Under the pieces are notes generated by a model. That model worked only from the letters and a program-made list of their open reading frames with translations. It did no database searches and had not been told where the DNA came from. Made by a program: the position numbers and the translations under genes. This document shows, one piece after another, positions 27,594-35,384 of a DNA stretch of 64,000 bases; within the stretch, counting starts at the first letter, position 1; the number at the start of each line of letters is the position of its first letter. The stretch is from an uncultured Desulfobacter sp. (lineage in GTDB: Bacteria > Desulfobacterota > Desulfobacteria > Desulfobacterales > Desulfobacteraceae). The stretch is taken from contig NZ_OY762229.1 of NCBI RefSeq assembly GCF_963665355.1, positions 2,108,001 to 2,172,000 on the forward strand, written 5' to 3'.

Positions 27594-28426
27594 TTACCCA
27601 GCTTTTACCCGCCATGGTCAGGATTGCGGACAGGCAGATCCACAGCCCGGAGTTTGTCACCCTTTATATCAACGAATCCATTAGGTTTAAACCGGGGCAG
27701 TTTGTTATGGTATGGATTCCCGGCGTAGATGAAAAACCTTATACCATTTCCCATCACAGCCTTGGGCGCTTTGGTATTACCGTGGAGGCAAAGGGTGTCT
27801 TTTCTAAAAAAGCCGTTTCCCTCGGGCCTGGCGATAAAATCGGCATCCGGGGGCCTTTTGGCAACGGATTTAATATGGGAACGGGACATAAGCGGATTGC
27901 CGTTGTAGCCGGAGGCTGCGGTATGGCGCCCCTTGCGCCTCTTGTGGAGGCCTTTGAGACCCGCAACGGTCTGGAAATTCTGCTGATTCAGGGCGCCCGG
28001 TCCCAATCTTTTCTTCTGTACCCGGACCGGTTTGCGGGAATGGCTGAAATCTGTACGGATGACGGATCTAAGGGGTATAAAGGCTTTGTGACCGATATCC
28101 TGGAGCAGAACATCAAGGCGTTGTCGGACGGTTCCGCCCCGGTTTTTGATATGGTCTATGCCTGCGGCCCGGAAATCATGATGGCCAAGGTGTTTGACAT
28201 CTGTGAAGCCCACGGCATTCTGTGTCAGGTTTCCCTGGAGCGGTACATGAGATGCGGGTTCGGAATATGCGGCGCCTGTGTCTGCAGCCACGCCGTGGTG
28301 TGTAAGGACGGACCGGTATTTGGCTCAGCCTCTTTGAGAACCATGGCCGATTTTAATACCCGGGCATTGTTGAAATCCGGAAAACCTGTCCCGTTAAATG
28401 AATATGCAACCTGGCGCTGCCAATGA
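27590..28426 (+). CDS. pyrK: Dihydroorotate dehydrogenase electron-transfer subunit PyrK
   Basis: 278-residue FAD and 2Fe-2S protein that carries electrons from PyrD to NAD+. Seen: FAD site KPYTISHHS, VVAGGCGMAPLAPLVE for the nucleotide, and the C-terminal cluster motif RCGFGICGACVCSHAV with a further Cys at VCKDG. The ATG overlaps the pyrD stop (ATGA). Length is at the upper end of the family (about 250-280). Confidence 0.92.
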   Translation: MITQLLPAMVRIADRQIHSPEFVTLYINESIRFKPGQFVMVWIPGVDEKPYTISHHSLGRFGITVEAKGVFSKKAVSLGPGDKIGIRGPFGNGFNMGTGHKRIAVVAGGCGMAPLAPLVEAFETRNGLEILLIQGARSQSFLLYPDRFAGMAEICTDDGSKGYKGFVTDILEQNIKALSDGSAPVFDMVYACGPEIMMAKVFDICEAHGILCQVSLERYMRCGFGICGACVCSHAVVCKDGPVFGSASLRTMADFNTRALLKSGKPVPLNEYATWRCQ

Positions 28427-29112
28427 AAGAAAGTAAAGATATGAATTATAAAGAGGAGTTTATCGAGTTTCTGGTGCAGTGCAATGCCCTGAAGTTTGGT
28501 GAATTTAAACTGAAAAGCGGAAGACTTGCCCCCTATTTTATTAATACCGGCATGTTTGACACCGGCTCAAAAATTAAAAAGCTGGGAACCTACTATGCCA
28601 GAACCATTGACGCCCATTTTAAAAAGGATTTTCACGGGATTTACGGACCGGCCTATAAAGGCATCCCTTTGTGCGTCACCGCAGCCTGTGCCCTGGCCGA
28701 TATGGGCATGGACATAGGATATGTCTTCAACCGCAAGGAAGCCAAAACCTATGGCGACAAAAGTGCTGTGGTGGGCATGCCTTTGTCCCCGGATACCCGG
28801 CTGATCCTGGTGGATGATGTCATCACCTCGGGCAAGGCCATCCGGGAATCCCTGGAAGTCCTGAAGGGGTGCAGCAATCCAAAGGTGTGCGGCATTATCA
28901 TCAGCGTCAACCGCCAGGAAAAGGGGAAAACAGATAAAAATGCCCTGAAAGAGGTGGCAGACACCCTTGGCATTCCCATTTTTGCCATTGTTACCATACG
29001 CGAAATCATTGATTATCTTCATAATCGGGAAATAGAGGGGAAAATCGTTCTGGATGATCAGATGAAAGCAAAGATAGAAGAGTATCTGGAAATCTATGGC
29101 GCAGATTGTTGA
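28423..29112 (+). CDS. pyrE: Orotate phosphoribosyltransferase
   Basis: 229-residue enzyme joining orotate with PRPP to give OMP, the step after PyrDK. Seen: LKSGRLAPYFINTG at the N-terminus and the PRPP motif LILVDDVITSGKA near residue 128. The ATG at 28423 overlaps the pyrK stop (ATGA); an ATG at 28441 is also possible. Last gene of the nqr-pyr run; no clear terminator follows. Confidence 0.93.
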   Translation: MKESKDMNYKEEFIEFLVQCNALKFGEFKLKSGRLAPYFINTGMFDTGSKIKKLGTYYARTIDAHFKKDFHGIYGPAYKGIPLCVTAACALADMGMDIGYVFNRKEAKTYGDKSAVVGMPLSPDTRLILVDDVITSGKAIRESLEVLKGCSNPKVCGIIISVNRQEKGKTDKNALKEVADTLGIPIFAIVTIREIIDYLHNREIEGKIVLDDQMKAKIEEYLEIYGADC

Positions 29113-29320
29113 TATCCTTTCTCGTCGGCAGTGTCCATCCTTGGTCAGAATGTTTGGTTTTTTGAACCATACAGTGAAACCATCCGGTCGACATTAAATC
29201 CTGCATTGAAAAAATGACACGGGACTGTCTTGACAAACAGGACGTATATATTTTATTTGAAAGGGAAATTAAATAGTGCCCGGTCGAAAAACCCAGGATT
29301 TTGTCGATTACTTCGTCGGG

Positions 29321-29373
29321 CGGAAAATTTAATCCCACGGAAGAGCATATAGGACTGGGATTAAAATTTTCCG
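29321..29373. repeat. Long inverted repeat, 17/18-bp arms
   Basis: Left arm CGGAAAATTTAATCCCA (29321-29337) and right arm TGGGATTAAAATTTTCCG (29356-29373) are complementary except for one extra base. The loop is 18 bases. Weaker pairing continues outward through CTTCG (left) and CGCTTCG (right). No T-run follows. Possibly a remnant of a mobile or REP-like unit. Confidence 0.7.
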
Positions 29374-29420
29374 TTCGCTTCGTACTCCACAAAATTTCTA
29401 TATTTTCGTTCCGTCACTAA

Positions 29421-29516
29421 CAGCCATGGGCTGACCTGACATATCAGCTGCCAGGTTCAGCCCATAACAAAACATGAAGGTAACTCAGAAGCTTATTGGT
29501 ACTTTCATATAAAATA
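29421..29516 (-). repeat. Dispersed hairpin repeat, copy B
   Basis: Read on the minus strand: head TATGAAAGTACCAATAAG, TTCATGTTTTGTTAT, then the core GGGCTGAACCTG ... CAGGTCAGCCC. The core arms pair over 13 bp with one bulged base. This is the best-preserved core. It lies downstream of pyrE with the core nearer to pyrE. Confidence 0.7.
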
Positions 29517-29553
29517 AAGAAAAATATCCCCTGGAGAATGAAGGATCGTTCTA

Positions 29554-30453
29554 ATGCTGAGTCTGAAACAGATAACTGCCGCAAAGGCATCTCTTTGTGC
29601 TGTGATGATTTTTCTCCAGGCAACGGTGGTATGGGCCGATATGAACGCCATACGCCAACGGGGTGTTATCCGGCACATTGGCGTACCCTATGCCCGCTTT
29701 GTAATCGGGAACGGTGATGGTCTCAGCACTGAACTGATTAAGGGTTTTGCTCAATATACAGGGCTTGGCTATGAGTATGTGGCCGCGACATGGAAAACTG
29801 TTATTCCGTCTTTGACAGGAAAAACATATCGGTTCGCAGAGGGTCAGGCATGGGTGACCGGCCAATGTCCGGTAAAAGGCGACATCATTGCCACCGGACT
29901 GACCATCCTGCCCTGGCGTAAGGCGTTGATAGATTATTCCAGTCCTACCTTTCCAAGTGGCATATGGGTCATTTCCCGGGCAGATTCTCCTTTGGCGCCG
30001 ATTCGTCCCCACGGCGGTCTCCAGGCGGATATCGAAAAGGTGAAAGCACTGATTCATGGTGTCAGTGTTTTGTCAAAACCGGGTACATGCCTTGATCCTG
30101 CTCTGTATGGGTTTAAAAACTCCGGGGTTCACTGGGTGGAGCTGGATATGAACGTGTATGAATATGTCCCGGCCCTTATGAATCGTGAAGTGGAGTGCAC
30201 CCTGCTTGAAGTGGCCGATGCCACGATCTCCCTTGAGAAATGGCCGGGGAAGATTAAGGTCCTCGGGCCTGTATCCCCTCTTCAGGAGATGGGCTGCGGG
30301 TTCCGCAAATCAGACCCGGACCTGCGCGAGGCGTTCAATGAATATCTGGACATCCTTAAAAAAAGTGGTCGATATATGGAGTTGGTCCACATTTATTATC
30401 CCGGGATCTGCGCCTATTTCCCGGATTTTTTTTCAACGGTACAGGGCCAATAG
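29554..30453 (+). CDS. Secreted solute-binding (SBP family 3-like) protein
   Basis: 299 residues with a signal peptide (cleavage likely after VVWA, about residue 28). The mature part resembles periplasmic amino-acid-type binding proteins: it starts with MNAIRQRGVIRHIGVPYA, then ELIKGFAQYTGL and the middle hinge ATGLTILPWRKALIDYSSPTF. No ABC permease genes are nearby; instead a hybrid sensor kinase starts 19 bases downstream. A role as the sensing partner of that kinase is inferred. AAGGA lies 8 bases before the ATG. Confidence 0.7.
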   Translation: MLSLKQITAAKASLCAVMIFLQATVVWADMNAIRQRGVIRHIGVPYARFVIGNGDGLSTELIKGFAQYTGLGYEYVAATWKTVIPSLTGKTYRFAEGQAWVTGQCPVKGDIIATGLTILPWRKALIDYSSPTFPSGIWVISRADSPLAPIRPHGGLQADIEKVKALIHGVSVLSKPGTCLDPALYGFKNSGVHWVELDMNVYEYVPALMNREVECTLLEVADATISLEKWPGKIKVLGPVSPLQEMGCGFRKSDPDLREAFNEYLDILKKSGRYMELVHIYYPGICAYFPDFFSTVQGQ

Positions 30454-30472
30454 GCTTCAAGGATAAATCAAC

Positions 30473-32716
30473 ATGGGCCGCAGATCTGATCTGACGTTTC
30501 AAACAAAATGGATTGCCATTATAAGCATTTTAGGGCTTCTGTCCGGGTTTGTCGCTTTTCTACTTTATGCCAACTATCAGTCTTTGGAGAAATTACAGGC
30601 CAGGGCCCTGGAGCAATGCAGATATGAATTAACATCCCGGGGAATGAACCTTGCCCATTTTCTGGATTCCCAGCAAAAATCATTTAAATCCGATATCTCC
30701 GGCTCCAATTTATTGTCATTTTATTTTGAGAATAAGGCCCTGGGTATGTCCATGGAGTATGGATTAGGTGCCTCTTTGAAGGCAATGGAGCTAAAATTAA
30801 AATCTCAATCGGAGAAAATACGACTGGGAGACAAATGTATTTATAAAATGCTTGTGATTTATGATGCCAATGGTGATATCCTGGCCGAAAGTGGTCCTTC
30901 AGGGTCAAATCTTCCTGATGATCCGTCCTGGCGCATATCCGTGTTTCATCGGCCCGATGGATTTTACCTGTATCAGGTGCCGGGACCAAAAACGGATGGT
31001 ATCGAGTACGCACTATTCTTTATTTCTTCTTATTATTATAAAGGTGAGCATTGCGCCCAGTCCCTTGCTGAAATTTCAACAAGCCTGCTTTTGTCCCATT
31101 TTCTGCAATCGGGGCCTGCTTCTCTTTTTACAGGCCTCTTTGTTCCCGTGGATCGGTTAATCGGTTTTGATTTACGCAGCACCGGGCCATTTCCCCCGAA
31201 ACCCGGCACCATTGTTTTTCCTGACCCGGTTTTCCCGGACTGGCTTTCAACCCTTAAGGCGTCAGAGTCGGTTCTGAATTTTGAATGTGCTGTCGGCGAT
31301 ACACAACTGGTACTTCGGGATGTCTTGTCGGCGAAAAAAATGATTGCAGGGCTCTCCCCCGTGACCCTGTTGCTGGCCATGGTTCTCATTTCCTTCATTC
31401 TGATCTGTGTCGTAACCGTGATTATGCTGACCCTTACCAATAACCTGGTTCTTCAGGCCCGGTTTGAAGAGTCTGATAAACGGAAAAATGAGATCGATAT
31501 TAAAAATCAGCAGCTTAAAATTCAAATTGAACAGAGAAAACGTCTGGAAGCGGATCGGCTTCAGCTTGAAACACAGCTTGCAAGGGTCCGGAAAATGGAA
31601 GCCATCGGCATGCTTGCCGGTGGTGTGGCCCATGATTTGAATAATATTCTTACCGGTATTGTCAGTTATCCGGAGTTGCTGCTTCTCCAGCTTCCCGAGG
31701 ACAGCCCTTTGAGGGAACCCATTGAAACCATCAGAAAGTCTGGACAGAAGGCCGCGGATATAGTCCAGGATCTTTTGACCCTTGCAAGACGGGGGGTGCT
31801 GGTCAACAAGGTGATCAACCTGAATGATATTGTTCTAGATCATTTGCGAAGTCCGGAACATCTCAGGCTTCTGTCCCACCATGCCGGTGTTAAGGTGATC
31901 ACCAAACTTGAAAGCGGCGTCAAGAATATCATGGGATCTTCTTCCCACCTGTCAAAAACCATCATGAATTTGTTATCCAATGCGGCTGAGGCCATGCCGG
32001 ACGGGGGAGAGATCACTATTTCCACAGAAAGTGTTTATATTGACAAGCCCATCGGCAGTTATGAAAAAGTTAACCGGGGGGAATACATATGTCTGTCCGT
32101 TGCAGATACGGGCAGCGGCATATCCGAAGAAGACTGCGAGAAAATATTTGAACCCTTTTTCACCAAGAAAATCATGGGAAGAAGCGGAACAGGCCTTGGC
32201 ATGTCAGTGGTATGGGGCGCCGTAAAAGACCAAAACGGCTATATTGACATTACCACCACCCTTGGAGAGGGCACCCGGTTTGATTTGTATTTTCCTGTGA
32301 CAGAAAAAATTGATACACAGCCGGCGTCCCTTCCACTGGAAACCTACATCGGGCATGGCGAAACCCTTCTCATTGTGGATGATCTGAAGGACCAGCGGGA
32401 TATTGCAAAAAATATTTTCATAAAACTGGGATATAACGCAGTGACAGCCAAAAGCGGGGAAGATGCCCTGGAATATCTTCAAACCCATACCGTGGATCTG
32501 GTGGTACTGGATATGATCATGGATCCCGGCATTGACGGACTTGAAACCTATAAACGTATTGTGCAGCTGTACCCGGGCCAGAAAGCCATCATTGCCAGCG
32601 GCTTTTCAAGAACGGAACGTATTCAAAAGGCCATGGATCTTGGGGTGAGTCAGTTTATTCGAAAGCCTTATACCCTGGCCGATATTGCCCAGGCCGTTAA
32701 GACGGCCCTGGAATAA
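30473..32716 (+). CDS. Hybrid sensor histidine kinase / response regulator
   Basis: 747 residues: TM1 at about 12-32, periplasmic sensor domain to about 298, TM2 at about 299-324, a coiled coil, phospho-acceptor His in GGVAHDLNNILTG (near 387), N-box NLLSNAAEAMPDGG, DTGSGIS, and GTGLGMSVVWG, then a C-terminal receiver with IVDD, phospho-acceptor Asp in VVLDMIMD and Lys in IRKPY. The His-box type (HDLNN) is that of NtrB-like hybrid kinases. No DNA-binding output is present, so it must signal to another protein. Coupled with the binding protein upstream. Confidence 0.9.
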   Translation: MGRRSDLTFQTKWIAIISILGLLSGFVAFLLYANYQSLEKLQARALEQCRYELTSRGMNLAHFLDSQQKSFKSDISGSNLLSFYFENKALGMSMEYGLGASLKAMELKLKSQSEKIRLGDKCIYKMLVIYDANGDILAESGPSGSNLPDDPSWRISVFHRPDGFYLYQVPGPKTDGIEYALFFISSYYYKGEHCAQSLAEISTSLLLSHFLQSGPASLFTGLFVPVDRLIGFDLRSTGPFPPKPGTIVFPDPVFPDWLSTLKASESVLNFECAVGDTQLVLRDVLSAKKMIAGLSPVTLLLAMVLISFILICVVTVIMLTLTNNLVLQARFEESDKRKNEIDIKNQQLKIQIEQRKRLEADRLQLETQLARVRKMEAIGMLAGGVAHDLNNILTGIVSYPELLLLQLPEDSPLREPIETIRKSGQKAADIVQDLLTLARRGVLVNKVINLNDIVLDHLRSPEHLRLLSHHAGVKVITKLESGVKNIMGSSSHLSKTIMNLLSNAAEAMPDGGEITISTESVYIDKPIGSYEKVNRGEYICLSVADTGSGISEEDCEKIFEPFFTKKIMGRSGTGLGMSVVWGAVKDQNGYIDITTTLGEGTRFDLYFPVTEKIDTQPASLPLETYIGHGETLLIVDDLKDQRDIAKNIFIKLGYNAVTAKSGEDALEYLQTHTVDLVVLDMIMDPGIDGLETYKRIVQLYPGQKAIIASGFSRTERIQKAMDLGVSQFIRKPYTLADIAQAVKTALE

Positions 32717-32753
32717 GGGGGGCTTCCCAGGCTTGGGTTACCCCACACATGTG

Positions 32754-33521
32754 TTAAAGTGTTCGGCTGATGATTTTAAGACCATCAAGGGTCAGGGCCA
32801 GATCCACGGATTCAATGGCAGTGGATACTTCGGCAATAAGCGGGGCAAGTCCGCCCGTGGCAATGATCATGGGGGGTGTTTTCATTTCCCGTTTCATGCG
32901 GTCCACCATGCCGTCCACCATGGCTGCGTTGCCGTAAATAATACCGGACTTGATGCTTTCAATGGTGTCATCGCCGATGACATGTTCCGGGGCTTTAAAA
33001 ATTTCCACCCGGGGAAGGCGTGATGCTCTCTGGAACAAGGCTTCTGCCGATATCATCACGCCGGGGCAGATGGCACCGCCAAGGTATTCACCTTTTTCCG
33101 ATATGGCGTCAAAGGTGGTGGCCGTGCCGAAATCAATGACGATCAGTGCCTTGTTGTATTTTTCATAGGCTGCCACGGCATTGACAATGCGGTCGGCACC
33201 CACCTCGTTGGGGTTGGAATAGAGGATGGGCATCAGTTTCTTTACGGATGCGGCATTGACCCACAATGGTGAAATACCCAGGTAACGTTGGCAGAAGTCG
33301 TTTAATATCCTCACCGAGGACGGTACCACCGATGAGATAACGATTTTTGTAATGGCTGTGAGCTGTATGCCTTTGTCCGCAAACAAAGCCCGGGCCAGGA
33401 TATTGAATTCATCGGCCGTGGTCTCTCTGATGGTTCTGATACGCCAGTCCCTGTTGAGTGCTTCATTTTCGTAAACACCGATCACCGTATTGGTATTGCC
33501 CACATCAATTACTAACAGCAT
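32754..33521 (-). CDS. coaX: Type III pantothenate kinase
   Basis: 255-residue CoaX, first step of coenzyme A synthesis, ATP-dependent and not feedback-inhibited by CoA in known examples. Seen: phosphate motif DVGNTNTVIGVYE at the N-terminus, GADRIVNAVAAYEKY and IDFGTATTFD, all three CoaX signatures. GGAG lies ahead of the ATG. Last gene of the tilS-ftsH-folP-ybbR-coaX run and convergent with the hybrid kinase (37 bases between stops). Confidence 0.94.
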   Translation of the reverse strand: MLLVIDVGNTNTVIGVYENEALNRDWRIRTIRETTADEFNILARALFADKGIQLTAITKIVISSVVPSSVRILNDFCQRYLGISPLWVNAASVKKLMPILYSNPNEVGADRIVNAVAAYEKYNKALIVIDFGTATTFDAISEKGEYLGGAICPGVMISAEALFQRASRLPRVEIFKAPEHVIGDDTIESIKSGIIYGNAAMVDGMVDRMKREMKTPPMIIATGGLAPLIAEVSTAIESVDLALTLDGLKIISRTL

Positions 33522-33553
33522 ATTTTCTCCTTTTGGAACCCCTGGCGCGGGGT

Positions 33554-34516
33554 TTATTCAATTTTAACGGTAAATATCCGGGGCGAGGCATTGGTCATGG
33601 CCAGTTCCACGGGAATGTCGATACAGGCGTGTCTGGCATATACTCCGGGTTTAAGTCCCTCAAGGTCCATGAACGCATGAATTTTGTTAGTCAGGGACGT
33701 GTTGTTCAGATTGTCCTGGGTTCCTTTTAGATCAATGGAAATAGTCGAAGGTTCAATGCTGACTTTTCTTCCGGATTGATTTTGAAGTTCTATGGGTATC
33801 TGTGCAATGGTCCGGACTCCTGAAAGCGGCTGAACCTGAACAGACACAACAATTATGGACTGGGCCGCGGTGAGCAGTTCGGGCTGCTCAAGGTCCAGGG
33901 GCACCTCTTTTTTAAAATCTTCATTGGCATTGTTCAGGGCCACGGGTTTGGTGGCAAGCCTTTGAATTCGGTTGATCAGGGATTGTGCACCGGTCAGGGC
34001 CACGGTGGCTGGTTCACACGCAGGCGAAAGCGCCGTATAACCCTTGGCCGTTTCTCCGATAACCGGAACCGTTACCTTGAAGACCCGGGTCACTTTTTTT
34101 TCCAGGATGATGTTCAGATAAGAGGGCGTGATCTCAACAATGGCGGCCGATCGGCACAGAGGAATACGGTTTTTGTCCACAGGAAGCACATACCGGCCCG
34201 CTTCAATGGCATCCGTGCCCCCTGCCGGGTCAAAGGCCAGGTCCGTGTAAATGTCTGCGGGATAGAACAGGTTTTCCTTCAGAAGCTTTTCAATGCAGTT
34301 GGGTCGGCATTTGATCCTGACTTCGATTTTATGGGTATGAAAATTGGTCAGAATCATATCGTCGGGGACATTGGCATACTCCACAGGCAAAAGCAGATTG
34401 ATTTCCTGTGGATCCTGGGTGCAGGCGGTGAAAATGAAAATCACTGCGGTCACTGCCGGTACAGCCATAAGGGCAGCCAGGCGGAACCAGGAAGATATCT
34501 GACGCGGGTTACGCAT
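33554..34516 (-). CDS. YbbR-domain protein (CdaR-like)
   Basis: 320-residue envelope protein with an N-terminal membrane segment (about 10-30, ending IFTAC, which could also be a weak lipobox) and three YbbR-type beta repeats, e.g. LLPVEYANVPDDMIL, EITPSYLNIILEKK and VSIEPSTISIDLKG. In other bacteria YbbR/CdaR proteins regulate the diadenylate cyclase CdaA encoded just upstream. Here cdaA is absent and the gene overlaps folP by 8 bases. The start at 34516 is set by that overlap and by the hydrophobic segment. Confidence 0.82.
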   Translation of the reverse strand: MRNPRQISSWFRLAALMAVPAVTAVIFIFTACTQDPQEINLLLPVEYANVPDDMILTNFHTHKIEVRIKCRPNCIEKLLKENLFYPADIYTDLAFDPAGGTDAIEAGRYVLPVDKNRIPLCRSAAIVEITPSYLNIILEKKVTRVFKVTVPVIGETAKGYTALSPACEPATVALTGAQSLINRIQRLATKPVALNNANEDFKKEVPLDLEQPELLTAAQSIIVVSVQVQPLSGVRTIAQIPIELQNQSGRKVSIEPSTISIDLKGTQDNLNNTSLTNKIHAFMDLEGLKPGVYARHACIDIPVELAMTNASPRIFTVKIE

Positions 34517-35384
34517 TCCTGATCGCGTCAATGACGTGTGATAACGCGCAAACCGCTTCAACATCATGAACCCGGATAATATGTGCGCCGTTCATCAGGC
34601 ATGCGGCACAGGCGGCCAGGTTTCCGTGTCCGGTGGCTGCATCCGTGGGGCCGGTCTTTTTACCCGTGGCATTGCCCAGAACCTTCTGAACAAAGGATTT
34701 TCTGGATGGCCCCATGAGTACTGGATATCCAAGGGCTGTGAGCTGGTGAAGTTCCCTGATCAGCACAAGGTTGTGCGCAACGGTTTTACCAAACCCAATG
34801 CCCGGATCCAGGATAATTTTTTGGGCAGACATGCCCTTTTCTGTCGCAAAAGCAACCCGTTTCTGCAGATAGCTGATGATTTCACCCATCAGATCATTGT
34901 AGCTTGGATTTACCTGCATGGTTTCCGGTGTGCCTTTCATGTGCATGAGGATGGCAGGGGCTCCGGTTTCAACGGCCACATCCACCATGGCTGGATCGTT
35001 TTCAAAGGCGGAGATGTCATTGATGATGGCTCCGCCGGCGGCAAGGGCTTCCTTTGCCACCCGTGATTTCACCGTGTCAATGGAGATGGGAATACCAATC
35101 CGGCCGGCAATGGCTTCAATGACAGGAATGGTCCGGTCAAGCTCTTCCTGTTCGCTTACCGGCCGGGCAAAGGGTCTTGAGGATTCCCCACCGATGTCCA
35201 GGATATGGGCGCCGGCTTCCACCATTTCCAAGGCCCGGGTCAGGGCCTTGTCCAGGCTGGTATATTTCCCGCCGTCTGAAAAGGAGTCCGGCGTGGTGTT
35301 TAGAATACCCATGACACAGGCCCTGGTGGGGCCCAGATCCAGTTTGAAACGGCCACATTCAAGGGTAAAGTTCGTGGTGGTCAA
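34509..35384 (-). CDS. folP: Dihydropteroate synthase
   Basis: 291-residue TIM-barrel enzyme joining pterin pyrophosphate with p-aminobenzoate in folate synthesis, the sulfonamide target. Seen: VMGILNTTPDSFSDGG, HILDIGGESSRP, PISIDTVKS, INDISAFEND, ILDPGIGFGKT and MGPSRKSF, the full set. The start is TTG, overlapping the ftsH stop as TTGA. Folate supply links it to the one-carbon enzymes Fhs and FolD in this window. Confidence 0.95.
   Translation of the reverse strand: MTTTNFTLECGRFKLDLGPTRACVMGILNTTPDSFSDGGKYTSLDKALTRALEMVEAGAHILDIGGESSRPFARPVSEQEELDRTIPVIEAIAGRIGIPISIDTVKSRVAKEALAAGGAIINDISAFENDPAMVDVAVETGAPAILMHMKGTPETMQVNPSYNDLMGEIISYLQKRVAFATEKGMSAQKIILDPGIGFGKTVAHNLVLIRELHQLTALGYPVLMGPSRKSFVQKVLGNATGKKTGPTDAATGHGNLAACAACLMNGAHIIRVHDVEAVCALSHVIDAIRNA

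Larger units (their letters stand above)
29113..29553. other. Non-coding stretch with inverted repeat and dispersed repeat
   Basis: 441 bases after pyrE. It holds the inverted repeat at 29321-29373 and repeat copy B at 29421-29516. A minus-strand open frame here (29006-29392) has no family features and is built largely from the inverted repeat, so it is not called. AAGGA before 29554 is the ribosome site of the next gene. Confidence 0.7.

Noticed and set aside
29006-29392. Minus-strand open frame of 128 codons downstream of pyrE
   Set aside because: It overlaps pyrE, runs through the inverted repeat and lacks any family feature; best explained as repeat-derived noise.
32717-32753. GC-rich patch between the hybrid kinase and coaX as a bidirectional terminator
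   Set aside because: Only 4-6 bp stems can be drawn and no T-run follows on either strand.
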